NCBI GenBank assembly: GCA_003489485.1
Contig: DNMB01000067.1
Coordinates: forward strand, 1 to 7,277
DNA length: 7,277 nucleotides
Direction of reading: 5' to 3'
Source: Chitinophagaceae bacterium
GTDB lineage: Bacteria; Bacteroidota; Bacteroidia; Chitinophagales; Chitinophagaceae
In this document: positions 1-7,041 of the stretch, piece by piece
Layout: every line of letters starts with the position of its first letter
How positions within the stretch are numbered: position 1 is the first letter of the stretch
The notes under the pieces: generated by a model
Told to the model about the DNA's origin: nothing
Database searches by the model: none
What the model saw: the letters and a program-made list of their open reading frames with translations, nothing else
Position numbers and translations under genes: made by a program

Positions 1-177
1 AATGCAGGACAGGTCAATGAGATCAAAGAGCAAAAAAAGGACTACAACAGCTTCTTTCTGATGACCCCTCCTTTGACCGCAAACGTTTCATTGCGCTTGT
101 TGGGTGATGGCCGTAGCTGTTTACTTCCTCCTCCTCCCTACCTAGAGTACGTCGCTCCACCACCCAACGTTTGCTGA
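1..177 (+). CDS. Possible 3' end of an unidentified upstream gene (5' end outside window)
   Basis: This frame is open from the first base to a TGA at 175-177, giving 58 residues. The other two forward frames stop at 16-18 and 59-61, and all three reverse frames are broken, so it is the only continuously open frame here. The peptide begins with a charged, helix-like stretch (NEIKEQKKDY) and ends in a proline-rich tail (LPPPPYLEYVAPPPNVC). I do not recognise a family. A run of 58 open codons can arise by chance (roughly 6 percent), and the second half overlaps a strong inverted repeat, so the true gene could end earlier or not exist. If real, it would be the C-terminal tail of the gene preceding the exporter operon. 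Confidence 0.33.
   Translation, partial: NAGQVNEIKEQKKDYNSFFLMTPPLTANVSLRLLGDGRSCLLPPPPYLEYVAPPPNVC
79..174. repeat. Extended interrupted inverted repeat upstream of the exporter operon
   Basis: GTTGGGTGATGG (99-110) pairs with CCACCACCCAAC (157-168) at 11 of 12 positions. Directly outside it, GCAAAC (79-84) pairs perfectly with GTTTGC (169-174). As RNA this would give a 6-bp outer stem and a 12-bp inner stem, separated on the left side by a 14-nt bulge (85-98), with a 46-nt loop (111-156) containing a pyrimidine-rich tract. Put differently, the right arm read in reverse complement matches the left arm except for a 14-nt insertion. No T-run follows, so it does not look like an intrinsic terminator. 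It could be a leader or 3'-end structure, a binding site, or the remnant of a small repeat element. The function is unknown. Confidence 0.45.
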
Positions 178-253
178 TGCTCGTTTACTAAAGCCGACGG
201 TGTTCATTGAACACCGGGCTTGTTCGTATCAACTTATCATCAACCAAACCAAA

Positions 254-1915
254 ATGGGAAAAGTTAAAAGTCCGATTACAAGAATTTTAGATCTGGTCAA
301 ACTCGAAAAAGGCGAAATCTCAGCGATCTATTTTTACGCCATTCTCAATGGTTTGATATTACTGGCCGTACCGCTGGGCATTCAGTCCATCATCGGCTTC
401 GTATTGGGTGCTTCGTTCAGGGCCTCCATCTATATCCTGATCTTTTTAGTGGTAATTGCAGTTTTGATCTCGGGCCTTATGCAGGTCAACCAAATGAAAA
501 TCATCGAAAAGATCCAACAACGGATCTTCGTTCGCTATGCATTTGCTTACACCGATGTCATTCCTCGGTTGGACCTTAAAAAGAACGATGGCGTCTACCT
601 TCCAGAGCTGATCAACCGTTTCTTTGATACGGCCACTTTGCAAAAAAGTCTATCGAAGATCTTACTAGAGATACCTACAGCGACTATACAGATCTTTTTT
701 GGATTGGTGTTGCTCTCTTTTTATCATCCCACCTTTATTGTGTTCTCGATCGTGGTGGTTTCGCTTCTCTGGGCCATTCTCTATTTTACGGGTAATCGAG
801 GGCTGGAGAGCAGCCTGCGCGAAAGTGCGAGTAAATACAAGGTGGCAGCTTGGCTCGAGGAGATGGCCCGCGTGGTAAAAACTATCAAGATCGCCACGCT
901 CAATGGGCTACACCTTAGAAAGACCGATGAGGCCACCGTACAATACCTCGATGCTCGTAACGAGCACTTTAAGATCTTACTATTGCAATATCGCACGCTG
1001 GTAGCCTTTAAGACTACCATTACAGCAGCCATGCTGATCTTCGGGTCGGTCTTGCTGGTCAACCAGCAACTCAACATCGGTCAGTTTATTGCCGCTGAAA
1101 TTGTGATACTGACGATTTTGAACTCGGTAGAAAAATTGATCATCAACCTAGACAGCGTATACGATACGCTCACTGCTGTCGATAAGTTGGCCAAGCTTAC
1201 GGACAAACCCGTTGAGCAATTCGGTAACATATTGTTATCCCCTAGCAATAAAGGTGTCAAGATTGAGGCAAAAGAACTAAAGTTCAGCTACCCCGGACGC
1301 CCCGCACTCTTCGATAATATTGAATTGCAGGTGGAGCCCGGTCAGATGGTATGCGTGAACGGAAAGGGAGGCTCGGGAAAATCCACGCTACTAAGACTGC
1401 TCGATGGTGCCTTCGCTGACTTTGAGGGCATATTGAAAATCGATGACATCCCGCTACGCAATTACGAACTCAACTCGCTACGCGCACATATTGGCATCGT
1501 ATTGCACCAAGACGATATTTTTGCCGGTACCCTTTGGGAAAACATTACCATGGGCAAAGAGGGGATCGATATCAAACGAGTGGTGGAACTGTTGGATAAA
1601 GTGGGATTGAGCTCTTATTTTGCCAGCCTGCCTCAAGGGTTTGATACGGTCTTGGACCCTATGGGCCAGCGTCTACCCGAGCAGATCATTCATAACATTA
1701 TGCTGGTTAGAGCGGTGGCAGGATTACCACGATTACTATTGCTTGAAGAACCCTGGAGTGGAATGGAAGACACCAACCGCGAACAAATCATCGCGCTTTT
1801 GAAAAGCCTTCAAGACGTTACTACCATTATAGTCAGTAATGATGAAGAATTTGCCGCTACTTGCGATCAGGTATTAAGAATGGAAGGTAATGGCCGATTA
1901 AAAAAAATCAAATAA
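254..1915 (+). CDS. ABC exporter, fused membrane and ATPase domains, with degenerate ATPase motifs (type I secretion/efflux type)
   Basis: This is the inner-membrane, energising part of a tripartite exporter. I start it at ATG 254 (553 aa). The frame is open from a GTG at 200, but the 18 extra residues do not look like the usual start, and the ATG form begins with a short cytosolic helix before the first membrane segment, as in relatives. There is no N-terminal C39 peptidase domain. Six membrane segments lie near residues 24-46, 56-76, 138-156, 159-178, 248-268 and 273-295. The ATPase domain runs from about 335 to the end. Walker A is intact (GKGGSGKST, 370-378), as is Q419 of the Q-loop. The signature LSGGQ is replaced by LPEQI (474-478), the Walker B aspartate by E498 (catalytic-position E499 kept), the D-loop SALD by SGME (502-505) and the H-loop histidine by N529. 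The alignment is firm because the 24-residue signature-to-Walker B spacing is preserved. The HlyD-type gene follows after 11 bases. The substrate is unknown. Confidence 0.9.
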   Translation: MGKVKSPITRILDLVKLEKGEISAIYFYAILNGLILLAVPLGIQSIIGFVLGASFRASIYILIFLVVIAVLISGLMQVNQMKIIEKIQQRIFVRYAFAYTDVIPRLDLKKNDGVYLPELINRFFDTATLQKSLSKILLEIPTATIQIFFGLVLLSFYHPTFIVFSIVVVSLLWAILYFTGNRGLESSLRESASKYKVAAWLEEMARVVKTIKIATLNGLHLRKTDEATVQYLDARNEHFKILLLQYRTLVAFKTTITAAMLIFGSVLLVNQQLNIGQFIAAEIVILTILNSVEKLIINLDSVYDTLTAVDKLAKLTDKPVEQFGNILLSPSNKGVKIEAKELKFSYPGRPALFDNIELQVEPGQMVCVNGKGGSGKSTLLRLLDGAFADFEGILKIDDIPLRNYELNSLRAHIGIVLHQDDIFAGTLWENITMGKEGIDIKRVVELLDKVGLSSYFASLPQGFDTVLDPMGQRLPEQIIHNIMLVRAVAGLPRLLLLEEPWSGMEDTNREQIIALLKSLQDVTTIIVSNDEEFAATCDQVLRMEGNGRLKKIK

Positions 1916-1926
1916 GAACCTTTTTC

Positions 1927-3255
1927 ATGCATACAGAAAACTATAAAGCCCACGAAAGGATCTACCGCTACGACCGAAAAAGTCGGGTACGTTACTGGTT
2001 CTACGGCATCTTGCTGGGAATGACCATTGTGCTTTTTTTACCCTGGACGCAGAACATTCGCAGCCGCGGGCTAGTCACTACATTGTACCAGGACCAGCGT
2101 CCGCAACAGGTAAATACGATCATTGGAGGACAGGTCATCAAGTGGTACGTTAAAGAGGGCGATGTGGTTAAAGCGGGAGATACCCTGATACAACTCTCGG
2201 AGGTTAAAGTAGACTACCTCGATCCGCAACTGCTGAACAGAACGATGGAACAGGTCAAGGGAAAAGAGCAATCCATCGATTTTTATGAAAATAAAGCCCA
2301 AGCGGTCGAAAAACAGATCGCTGCCCTAAACAGCGGACTTGCCTTAAAGTTAGAGCAGCTGCGTAACAAGGTGGTGCAGCTTCAATTAAAAGTACAGGCC
2401 GACAGCGCCGAAACCATCGCTGCCCAGAATGACCTTAATATCGGTAAGCTGCAATTCGATCGTCAACGTGCGCTTTATGATAGCGGGCTGGTATCGCTAA
2501 CACAATTGGAACAACGCAACCAGGTCTACCAATCGGCGCTCGCCAAAAAGATCAGTGCTGATAACCGTTTGGCCAATACTCGACAAGAATTGACCATCAC
2601 GATGATCGAGATGAACGCACAGCTGCAAGAGAACAGAGAGAAGGTGGCCAAGGCCGAAGGAGACCGCTTTCAATCGCTCACGGAGATCGCCAGCGGGCAA
2701 GTGGATGTGGCCAAGTTGCGTAACCTCTATGCGAGTTACAGCATCCGTAATGGCATGTACTACATACTGGCGCCCCAGGGCGGACAGGTAATCAGTGCCC
2801 GTAAAGCCGGTATTGGAGAATATGTAAAAGAGGGAGAGATGATAGTGGAGATCGTTCCTGAGAAGTTTGTGTTCGCCGTAGAGATGTTCGTGCGACCGCT
2901 CGATGTACCCTTGATGGCTCCTGGTCAAAAAGTTCGTTTTCTCTTTGACGGTTTTCCGGCTATTGTATTTAGTGGCTGGCCCAATGCCTCGTATGGAACA
3001 TTCGGAGGAATCATTGTGGCCGTCGAGAGAAATATAAGTCAAGATGGAAAGTTCAGGATTCTGATCAAAGAGGATCCAAATGACAAACCCTGGCCCTACC
3101 AGTTGCAAGTGGGAGCCGGTGCGCAAGGGATCGCGCTGCTAAAGGACGTTCCCATCTGGTACGAGCTCTGGCGAAACATCAACGGTTTTCCGGCCGATTA
3201 CTACAAGCCACAGCAATCCCCTGCGAATAAAGCTAACAAACCCTCTACCCCATGA
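1927..3255 (+). CDS. HlyD-family periplasmic adaptor (membrane fusion protein)
   Basis: This 442-residue protein bridges the inner-membrane ABC exporter and the outer-membrane channel across the periplasm. A short cytosolic N-terminus (1-22) precedes one membrane anchor (about 24-40). A first half-lipoyl motif follows at about 66-92 (GGQVIKWYVKEGDVVKAGD), then a long helical hairpin rich in Gln, Glu, Lys and Leu (about 102-268), the second half-lipoyl segment (about 280-310) and a beta-barrel/membrane-proximal region to about 405. The hairpin tip carries R179, L183 and S190 with R-x3-L-x6-S spacing, the tip motif described for AcrA, MacA and HlyD contact with TolC. The C-terminus ends in a polar, proline-rich tail. 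ATG 1927 lies 11 bases after the exporter stop, behind a T-rich leader without a Shine-Dalgarno sequence. The stop overlaps the next start by four bases. Confidence 0.93.
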   Translation: MHTENYKAHERIYRYDRKSRVRYWFYGILLGMTIVLFLPWTQNIRSRGLVTTLYQDQRPQQVNTIIGGQVIKWYVKEGDVVKAGDTLIQLSEVKVDYLDPQLLNRTMEQVKGKEQSIDFYENKAQAVEKQIAALNSGLALKLEQLRNKVVQLQLKVQADSAETIAAQNDLNIGKLQFDRQRALYDSGLVSLTQLEQRNQVYQSALAKKISADNRLANTRQELTITMIEMNAQLQENREKVAKAEGDRFQSLTEIASGQVDVAKLRNLYASYSIRNGMYYILAPQGGQVISARKAGIGEYVKEGEMIVEIVPEKFVFAVEMFVRPLDVPLMAPGQKVRFLFDGFPAIVFSGWPNASYGTFGGIIVAVERNISQDGKFRILIKEDPNDKPWPYQLQVGAGAQGIALLKDVPIWYELWRNINGFPADYYKPQQSPANKANKPSTP

Positions 3256-4724
3256 CGCAGTTTCGATCTTGTTATACGCTGATATGTTTGGGATGGATAG
3301 GGATGCTTTTCGCCTCCATTAGCAGTTTGGCGCAAGAACTTCCTTTAGCCTACGGCGCAATGGCTACCCGGACCACCCCTGATCCGATAGAAAAAACATT
3401 AGACCCCGACCAAGTCATGCAATTGGTCAGGCAGTACAATCCCGTTTCCCAACAAGCCAGCATTCAAGTGCAGCAAGCTAAAGCCAAGTTGTTGGCAGCC
3501 CGAGGAGGATTCGACCCGGTACTCTCACAGAACTTGGCAGAAAAAACTTTTGACGGAACCGCTTACTACGAATACAATAACCCAGAGCTGCTTATTCCCA
3601 CTTGGTTCGGAGTAGAGGTAAAAGCCGGTCTCGAGAAGATCAATGGAAACCGTGTCAACACCAGTGAGACGGCTGGCACGAGTAACTATATAGGCATTAG
3701 TGTTCCGCTGGGGCGCGACTTACTGATGGATAAACGAAGGGCTGTTCTGCAAAGCGCCAAGGTTATGCGCGATGCCTCTTATGCAGAGCAACAGCGCATG
3801 CTCAATGATCTAATGCTGGATGTGCAAAAAGCCTATTGGAGCTGGTACAAGAGCTATCGAATTTTATCGATATTGGATGAGGCGGTGGTCATTAATGAAA
3901 AAAGATTAGCGTTTGTTCGTGGCGCTTTTAGACAAGGGGACCGCCCGGCACTCGACACGACCGAGGCCTTGGCTCAATTGCAACAGTTACAAGTACAGCA
4001 ACAAGCGGCGAGGCTGGAGCTTCGCAACAACCAGCTGGAACTGTCAGTTTTCTTGTGGACTCCAGAGGGAAATCCGTACTTGCTTCCCGACGAGGTAAGT
4101 CCGTTGATAACCGGTGGAGAGCAGATCTTCGAAACGCAACCTGTTCCTGTATTGGATAGTTTGCTCGAGGTGGCCAGAAAAAATCATCCTGAGTTGTTAC
4201 TCTATAATTTTAAACTTCAATCGCTCTCGATAGAAAAACAATACCGCTTTCAGCAATTATTGCCCCAAGCCGATCTGCAGTATAATTTCTTGCAAGAAGG
4301 AAATCGTTTTCCCAATATCCTCAAAGCCCCCTTTTTTGAAAACAATTTTCAGTATGGTCTAAAAATGAGCATCCCGATACGGTTATCGGCCGAAAGAGGA
4401 AATTATCGTAATGCGAAACTCGCCATCAATTCGGTCAGGCTAGAGCAAGACCTAAAGACCACGCAGATCGAAAACAAAGTAAAAGCCTGCTTCAACGAAC
4501 TGATCAATTTGCGTGCGCAAGTAGCCCTACAGACCAAAGCCTACTCGAACTACTCGCTACTACAACGAGGCGAAGAGGTTCGTTTTACCATAGGCGAAAG
4601 CTCGCTGTTTCTTGTCAATGCCCGCGAGAACAAGCGTCTCGAAGAGTTGCAAAAGTTACAGTTACTTAAGGCTAAGCTGGCTCTGGCCGGTTACCAGCTT
4701 AGCTGGGCCATTGGCCGCTTATAA
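3252..4724 (+). CDS. TolC-family outer-membrane efflux/secretion channel
   Basis: This 490-residue protein is the outer-membrane exit duct of the cassette. The N-terminus is a signal peptide: a short basic start, a hydrophobic core at about 9-23, and a likely cut after SLA (A27, before Gln28). The mature part shows the family's internal duplication. The first half has NPVSQQASIQVQQAKAKL (63-80) leading into a beta strand, and later GDRPALDTTEALAQLQQLQ (229-247). The second half has the matching NHPELLLYNFKLQSLSIEK (311-329) and GESSLFLVNARENKRLEEL (448-466). This agrees with two outer-membrane efflux protein (OEP) repeats forming the alpha-helical tunnel as a trimer. The ATG overlaps the adaptor's TGA (ATGA at 3252-3255), which points to translational coupling and fixes the start. 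No obvious terminator hairpin follows the TAA. Confidence 0.93.
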   Translation: MTQFRSCYTLICLGWIGMLFASISSLAQELPLAYGAMATRTTPDPIEKTLDPDQVMQLVRQYNPVSQQASIQVQQAKAKLLAARGGFDPVLSQNLAEKTFDGTAYYEYNNPELLIPTWFGVEVKAGLEKINGNRVNTSETAGTSNYIGISVPLGRDLLMDKRRAVLQSAKVMRDASYAEQQRMLNDLMLDVQKAYWSWYKSYRILSILDEAVVINEKRLAFVRGAFRQGDRPALDTTEALAQLQQLQVQQQAARLELRNNQLELSVFLWTPEGNPYLLPDEVSPLITGGEQIFETQPVPVLDSLLEVARKNHPELLLYNFKLQSLSIEKQYRFQQLLPQADLQYNFLQEGNRFPNILKAPFFENNFQYGLKMSIPIRLSAERGNYRNAKLAINSVRLEQDLKTTQIENKVKACFNELINLRAQVALQTKAYSNYSLLQRGEEVRFTIGESSLFLVNARENKRLEELQKLQLLKAKLALAGYQLSWAIGRL

Positions 4725-4822
4725 TTTGTATCGATGAACGACCCGACAAAAAAATAAGCCTAGAATGCTAACGTAATCTTCGCTTGTTAATAATTGTATG
4801 TACATTACTCTAATTCCGTCTT
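4725..4822. other. 98-bp intergenic gap between the exporter cassette and the SulP gene
   Basis: This is the longest gap between the firmly called genes and probably separates two transcription units. It is A/T-rich, with an A-run near 4748-4754. I see no hairpin followed by T-residues, so no intrinsic terminator can be called. A TTG at 4784-4786 and TAATTCCG at 4811-4818 loosely recall the Bacteroidota promoter elements (TTG and TAnnTTTG), but that placement would start transcription at or after the ATG at 4823, so I do not call it a promoter. TAAT (4790-4793) and ATTA (4804-4807) form a short dyad of little information content. Confidence 0.35.
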
Positions 4823-6379
4823 ATGAAAAAGAGTCCCACCTTTCGAGACTATACTAAAAGCCTACCCAACGACCTGACCGCAGCCACTGTGGTTTTTTTG
4901 GTCGCCCTACCCCTTTGCCTAGGGGTAGCCTTGGCATCGAATGCCCCTTTATTCAGTGGAATTATTGCTGGTGTTATCGGCGGTATCGTGGTGGGGCTCG
5001 CCAGTCGCTCCCACCTGAGCGTAAGTGGTCCGGCCGCCGGATTGACCGCTATCGTGGCCGCTTCTATCGCCATGCTACCCTCTTACGAGGCTTTTTTGGT
5101 GGCTGTGGTCATAGCCGGTATTTTACAACTTCTGTTAGGCTTTGCCAAAGCTGGTATCATTGGTGATTACGTCCCCGACAGTGTCATCAAGGGCATGCTG
5201 GCGGCCATCGGCTTGATCTTGTTGCTTAACCAATTTCCGCACCTGCTGGGAGATGACTCCCAGTTTGAGAATGATGAGGGGGTCCCCGTCAGAAAGGGAA
5301 ATATCTTCTCAAACTTTTTTTATGCATTCGGCAATTTCAATACAACTGCCCTTGTAATAGGTGGAGCCGCCCTGCTACTTAACATCATTTGGGAAAAACT
5401 ACAGAGTAGCCGTGGAGGTTGGCTCCGCTTTGTACCCGGCCCACTACTGATGGTCATTTTTGCCGTTGCGCTCAATAAGACATTTTTGGCCGGATTCGGA
5501 TTGCCTGCTCTCGAGGGGGAACATTTGGTTATTTTACCCGCGGCTTCTAGTTCGACCGAATTCTTTTCTTTTTTTACCAGCCCCGATTGGGGATTGGTGA
5601 GCAATAAAAATGTTTGGACCATTGCCATAACACTGGCCTTGGTAGCCAGTTTGGAGACCCTACTAAGCATTGAGGCGGTTGACGAACTGGACCCTCTTAA
5701 ACGCATCACCCCCACCAACCGCGAATTAAAAGCCCAGGGTCTTGGCAATATTGTTTCGGGCCTACTTGGAGGGCTACCGGTGACTAGTGTGATCGTTCGC
5801 TCCTCTGCCAATTTAAATGCAGGGGCAAAGACGAAAATGTCAACGATCTATCACGGAGGATTACTACTGCTATGCGCTGCCCTCATACCCGAGCTGCTCA
5901 ATCAAATTCCAAAAGCGGCGCTAGCCGCAATTCTGATCTTTACCGGCTATAAACTGGCTAAACCTTCCTTATTTATTAGTTATTATAAAAAAGGATGGGA
6001 TCAGTTTGCACCACTCGTAATCACTATCTTGGCTATACTAGCTACCGATCTCCTAAAAGGTGTTATGATCGGAATAGGGGTCGGATTATTGTTTATACTT
6101 CGTACTAATTTCAAAAGCGCCATATTATCCGTACAAGACAATAAGAATTTTCTTATTAGACTACGTTCTCATGTCTCCTTCTTAAATAAACCGATCTTAA
6201 AGCGAGAACTGGAAAAATTACCCGATGATGCCTTCTTACTGATCGATCTTTCGAAAGCTGATTTCGTGGATAACGACATTATGGAAGTCATCGAAGATTT
6301 TCAAAAGAACGCAGATACAAGAAATATTAAAATAGAGATCAAACAACATCAAAATAAAACATACTCCATACAGCATTAA
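4823..6379 (+). CDS. SulP-family inorganic anion transporter with C-terminal STAS domain (candidate bicarbonate transporter)
   Basis: This 518-residue inner-membrane protein belongs to the SulP/SLC26 family, which carries sulfate, bicarbonate and related anions. Hydrophobic segments fill residues 15-430, consistent with the family's two inverted seven-segment repeats. The N-terminal conserved loop SVSGPAAGLT (66-75) and the block E278-TLLSIEAVDELDP (278-291) followed by QGLGNIVSGLLGGLP (305-319) are hallmark motifs of the anion site and its surroundings. The STAS domain spans about 440-518; its usual phosphorylatable DSSG turn reads DNDI (483-486). The length is typical. The start at 4823 leaves a short, polar N-terminus directly before the first helix. 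The substrate cannot be read from sequence alone, but a beta-carbonic anhydrase starts 15 bases downstream, which favours bicarbonate over sulfate. No sulfate-assimilation gene is present in the window. Confidence 0.93.
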   Translation: MKKSPTFRDYTKSLPNDLTAATVVFLVALPLCLGVALASNAPLFSGIIAGVIGGIVVGLASRSHLSVSGPAAGLTAIVAASIAMLPSYEAFLVAVVIAGILQLLLGFAKAGIIGDYVPDSVIKGMLAAIGLILLLNQFPHLLGDDSQFENDEGVPVRKGNIFSNFFYAFGNFNTTALVIGGAALLLNIIWEKLQSSRGGWLRFVPGPLLMVIFAVALNKTFLAGFGLPALEGEHLVILPAASSSTEFFSFFTSPDWGLVSNKNVWTIAITLALVASLETLLSIEAVDELDPLKRITPTNRELKAQGLGNIVSGLLGGLPVTSVIVRSSANLNAGAKTKMSTIYHGGLLLLCAALIPELLNQIPKAALAAILIFTGYKLAKPSLFISYYKKGWDQFAPLVITILAILATDLLKGVMIGIGVGLLFILRTNFKSAILSVQDNKNFLIRLRSHVSFLNKPILKRELEKLPDDAFLLIDLSKADFVDNDIMEVIEDFQKNADTRNIKIEIKQHQNKTYSIQH

Positions 6380-6394
6380 TTCAATCTTTTTTTT

Positions 6395-7027
6395 ATGAAA
6401 CCCTACGAAAAATTATTGTTAGAAAATAAGGCCTGGGCCGCAGAAAAAGTAATGGACGATCCCAATTTCTTTAATCGACTGGCCGATCTTCAGACGCCCG
6501 AATTTCTCTGGATAGGATGCAGCGACAGCCGTGTGCCGGCCAATGAGATTACCGGTACTCGACCCGGTGAGATCTTCGTACACCGCAATGTAGCCAACAT
6601 GGTAGTGCATACCGATCTTAACTTACTGACAGTACTGGATTACGCCGTCAACCACCTGAAAGTAAAACATATCATTGTTTGCGGACACTATGGATGCGGA
6701 GGCGTCAAAGCCTCGATGACCAATCATAATTTCGGCATCATCAACAAATGGCTGCGTAATATCAAGGATGTCTATCGCTTTCATCGTCAAGAGGTAGACA
6801 ATATCAAAAATGAGGAGGAGCGCGTGAATAGAATGGTTGAATTGAACGTACAAGAGCAGGTCATGAACTTGGCCAAGACCTCTATTGTTCAAAAAGCATG
6901 GAAAAATAGCCACTACCCCGATTTGCACGGTTGGGTCTACGGGTTAAAGGATGGCTTGATAAAGCCCGTATATGAGATTCCTGCCGGAACAGCGCTTGAC
7001 CCCCTTTACGAATTTGACGATCTGTGA
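6395..7027 (+). CDS. can: Beta-carbonic anhydrase
   Basis: This cytosolic zinc enzyme interconverts CO2 and bicarbonate. All active-site residues are present: Cys42, His98 and Cys101 for zinc, with the Asp44/Arg46 pair in the CSDSR motif (42-46) and the second motif CGHYGCGG (96-103). These numbers match those of E. coli Can (YadF), which it resembles along its length, including the HRNVAN block (63-68) and HGW-Y (178-182). Trp39, Arg64 and Tyr182 match the residues that form the allosteric bicarbonate site in type II enzymes such as those of Haemophilus and E. coli. At 210 residues it is slightly shorter than Can (220), lacking part of the basic C-terminal tail. It starts 15 bases after the SulP gene, behind a T-rich leader, and is probably co-transcribed with it. 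Together they may keep the cell supplied with bicarbonate for carboxylation reactions at low CO2. Confidence 0.95.
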   Translation: MKPYEKLLLENKAWAAEKVMDDPNFFNRLADLQTPEFLWIGCSDSRVPANEITGTRPGEIFVHRNVANMVVHTDLNLLTVLDYAVNHLKVKHIIVCGHYGCGGVKASMTNHNFGIINKWLRNIKDVYRFHRQEVDNIKNEEERVNRMVELNVQEQVMNLAKTSIVQKAWKNSHYPDLHGWVYGLKDGLIKPVYEIPAGTALDPLYEFDDL

Positions 7028-7041
7028 GCTAACTTCGCAGC

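Noticed and set aside
166..173. AACGTTTG as a Bacteroidota -7 promoter box (TAnnTTTG)
   Set aside because: One of the six fixed bases is wrong and there is no TTG at the proper distance upstream; it is also part of the inverted repeat.
200..253. GTG start adding 18 residues to the ABC exporter
   Set aside because: The added stretch has no resemblance to the usual start of such exporters, while ATG 254 gives a typical short cytosolic N-terminus. Neither has a Shine-Dalgarno sequence, so the choice rests on protein style.
254..1915. The exporter as a pseudogene because of its altered ATPase motifs
   Set aside because: The frame is intact, Walker A, the Q-loop and the catalytic-position glutamate are kept, and the downstream partners are intact and closely coupled. 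Specialised divergence fits better than decay.
1900..1926. A-run followed by T-run between the exporter and adaptor genes as a terminator
   Set aside because: There is no GC-rich stem, and the A-run is inside the exporter's lysine-rich C-terminus. The tight spacing argues for one transcript.
2497..3126. 209-codon open frame on the minus strand inside the adaptor gene
   Set aside because: It lies wholly within the well-supported HlyD-type gene on the other strand, has no recognisable motif and no independent signals; it is a shadow of the real frame.
5320..5811. 163-codon minus-strand open frame inside the SulP gene
   Set aside because: The opposite strand encodes conserved SulP motifs throughout. 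The minus-strand peptide resembles no family I know.
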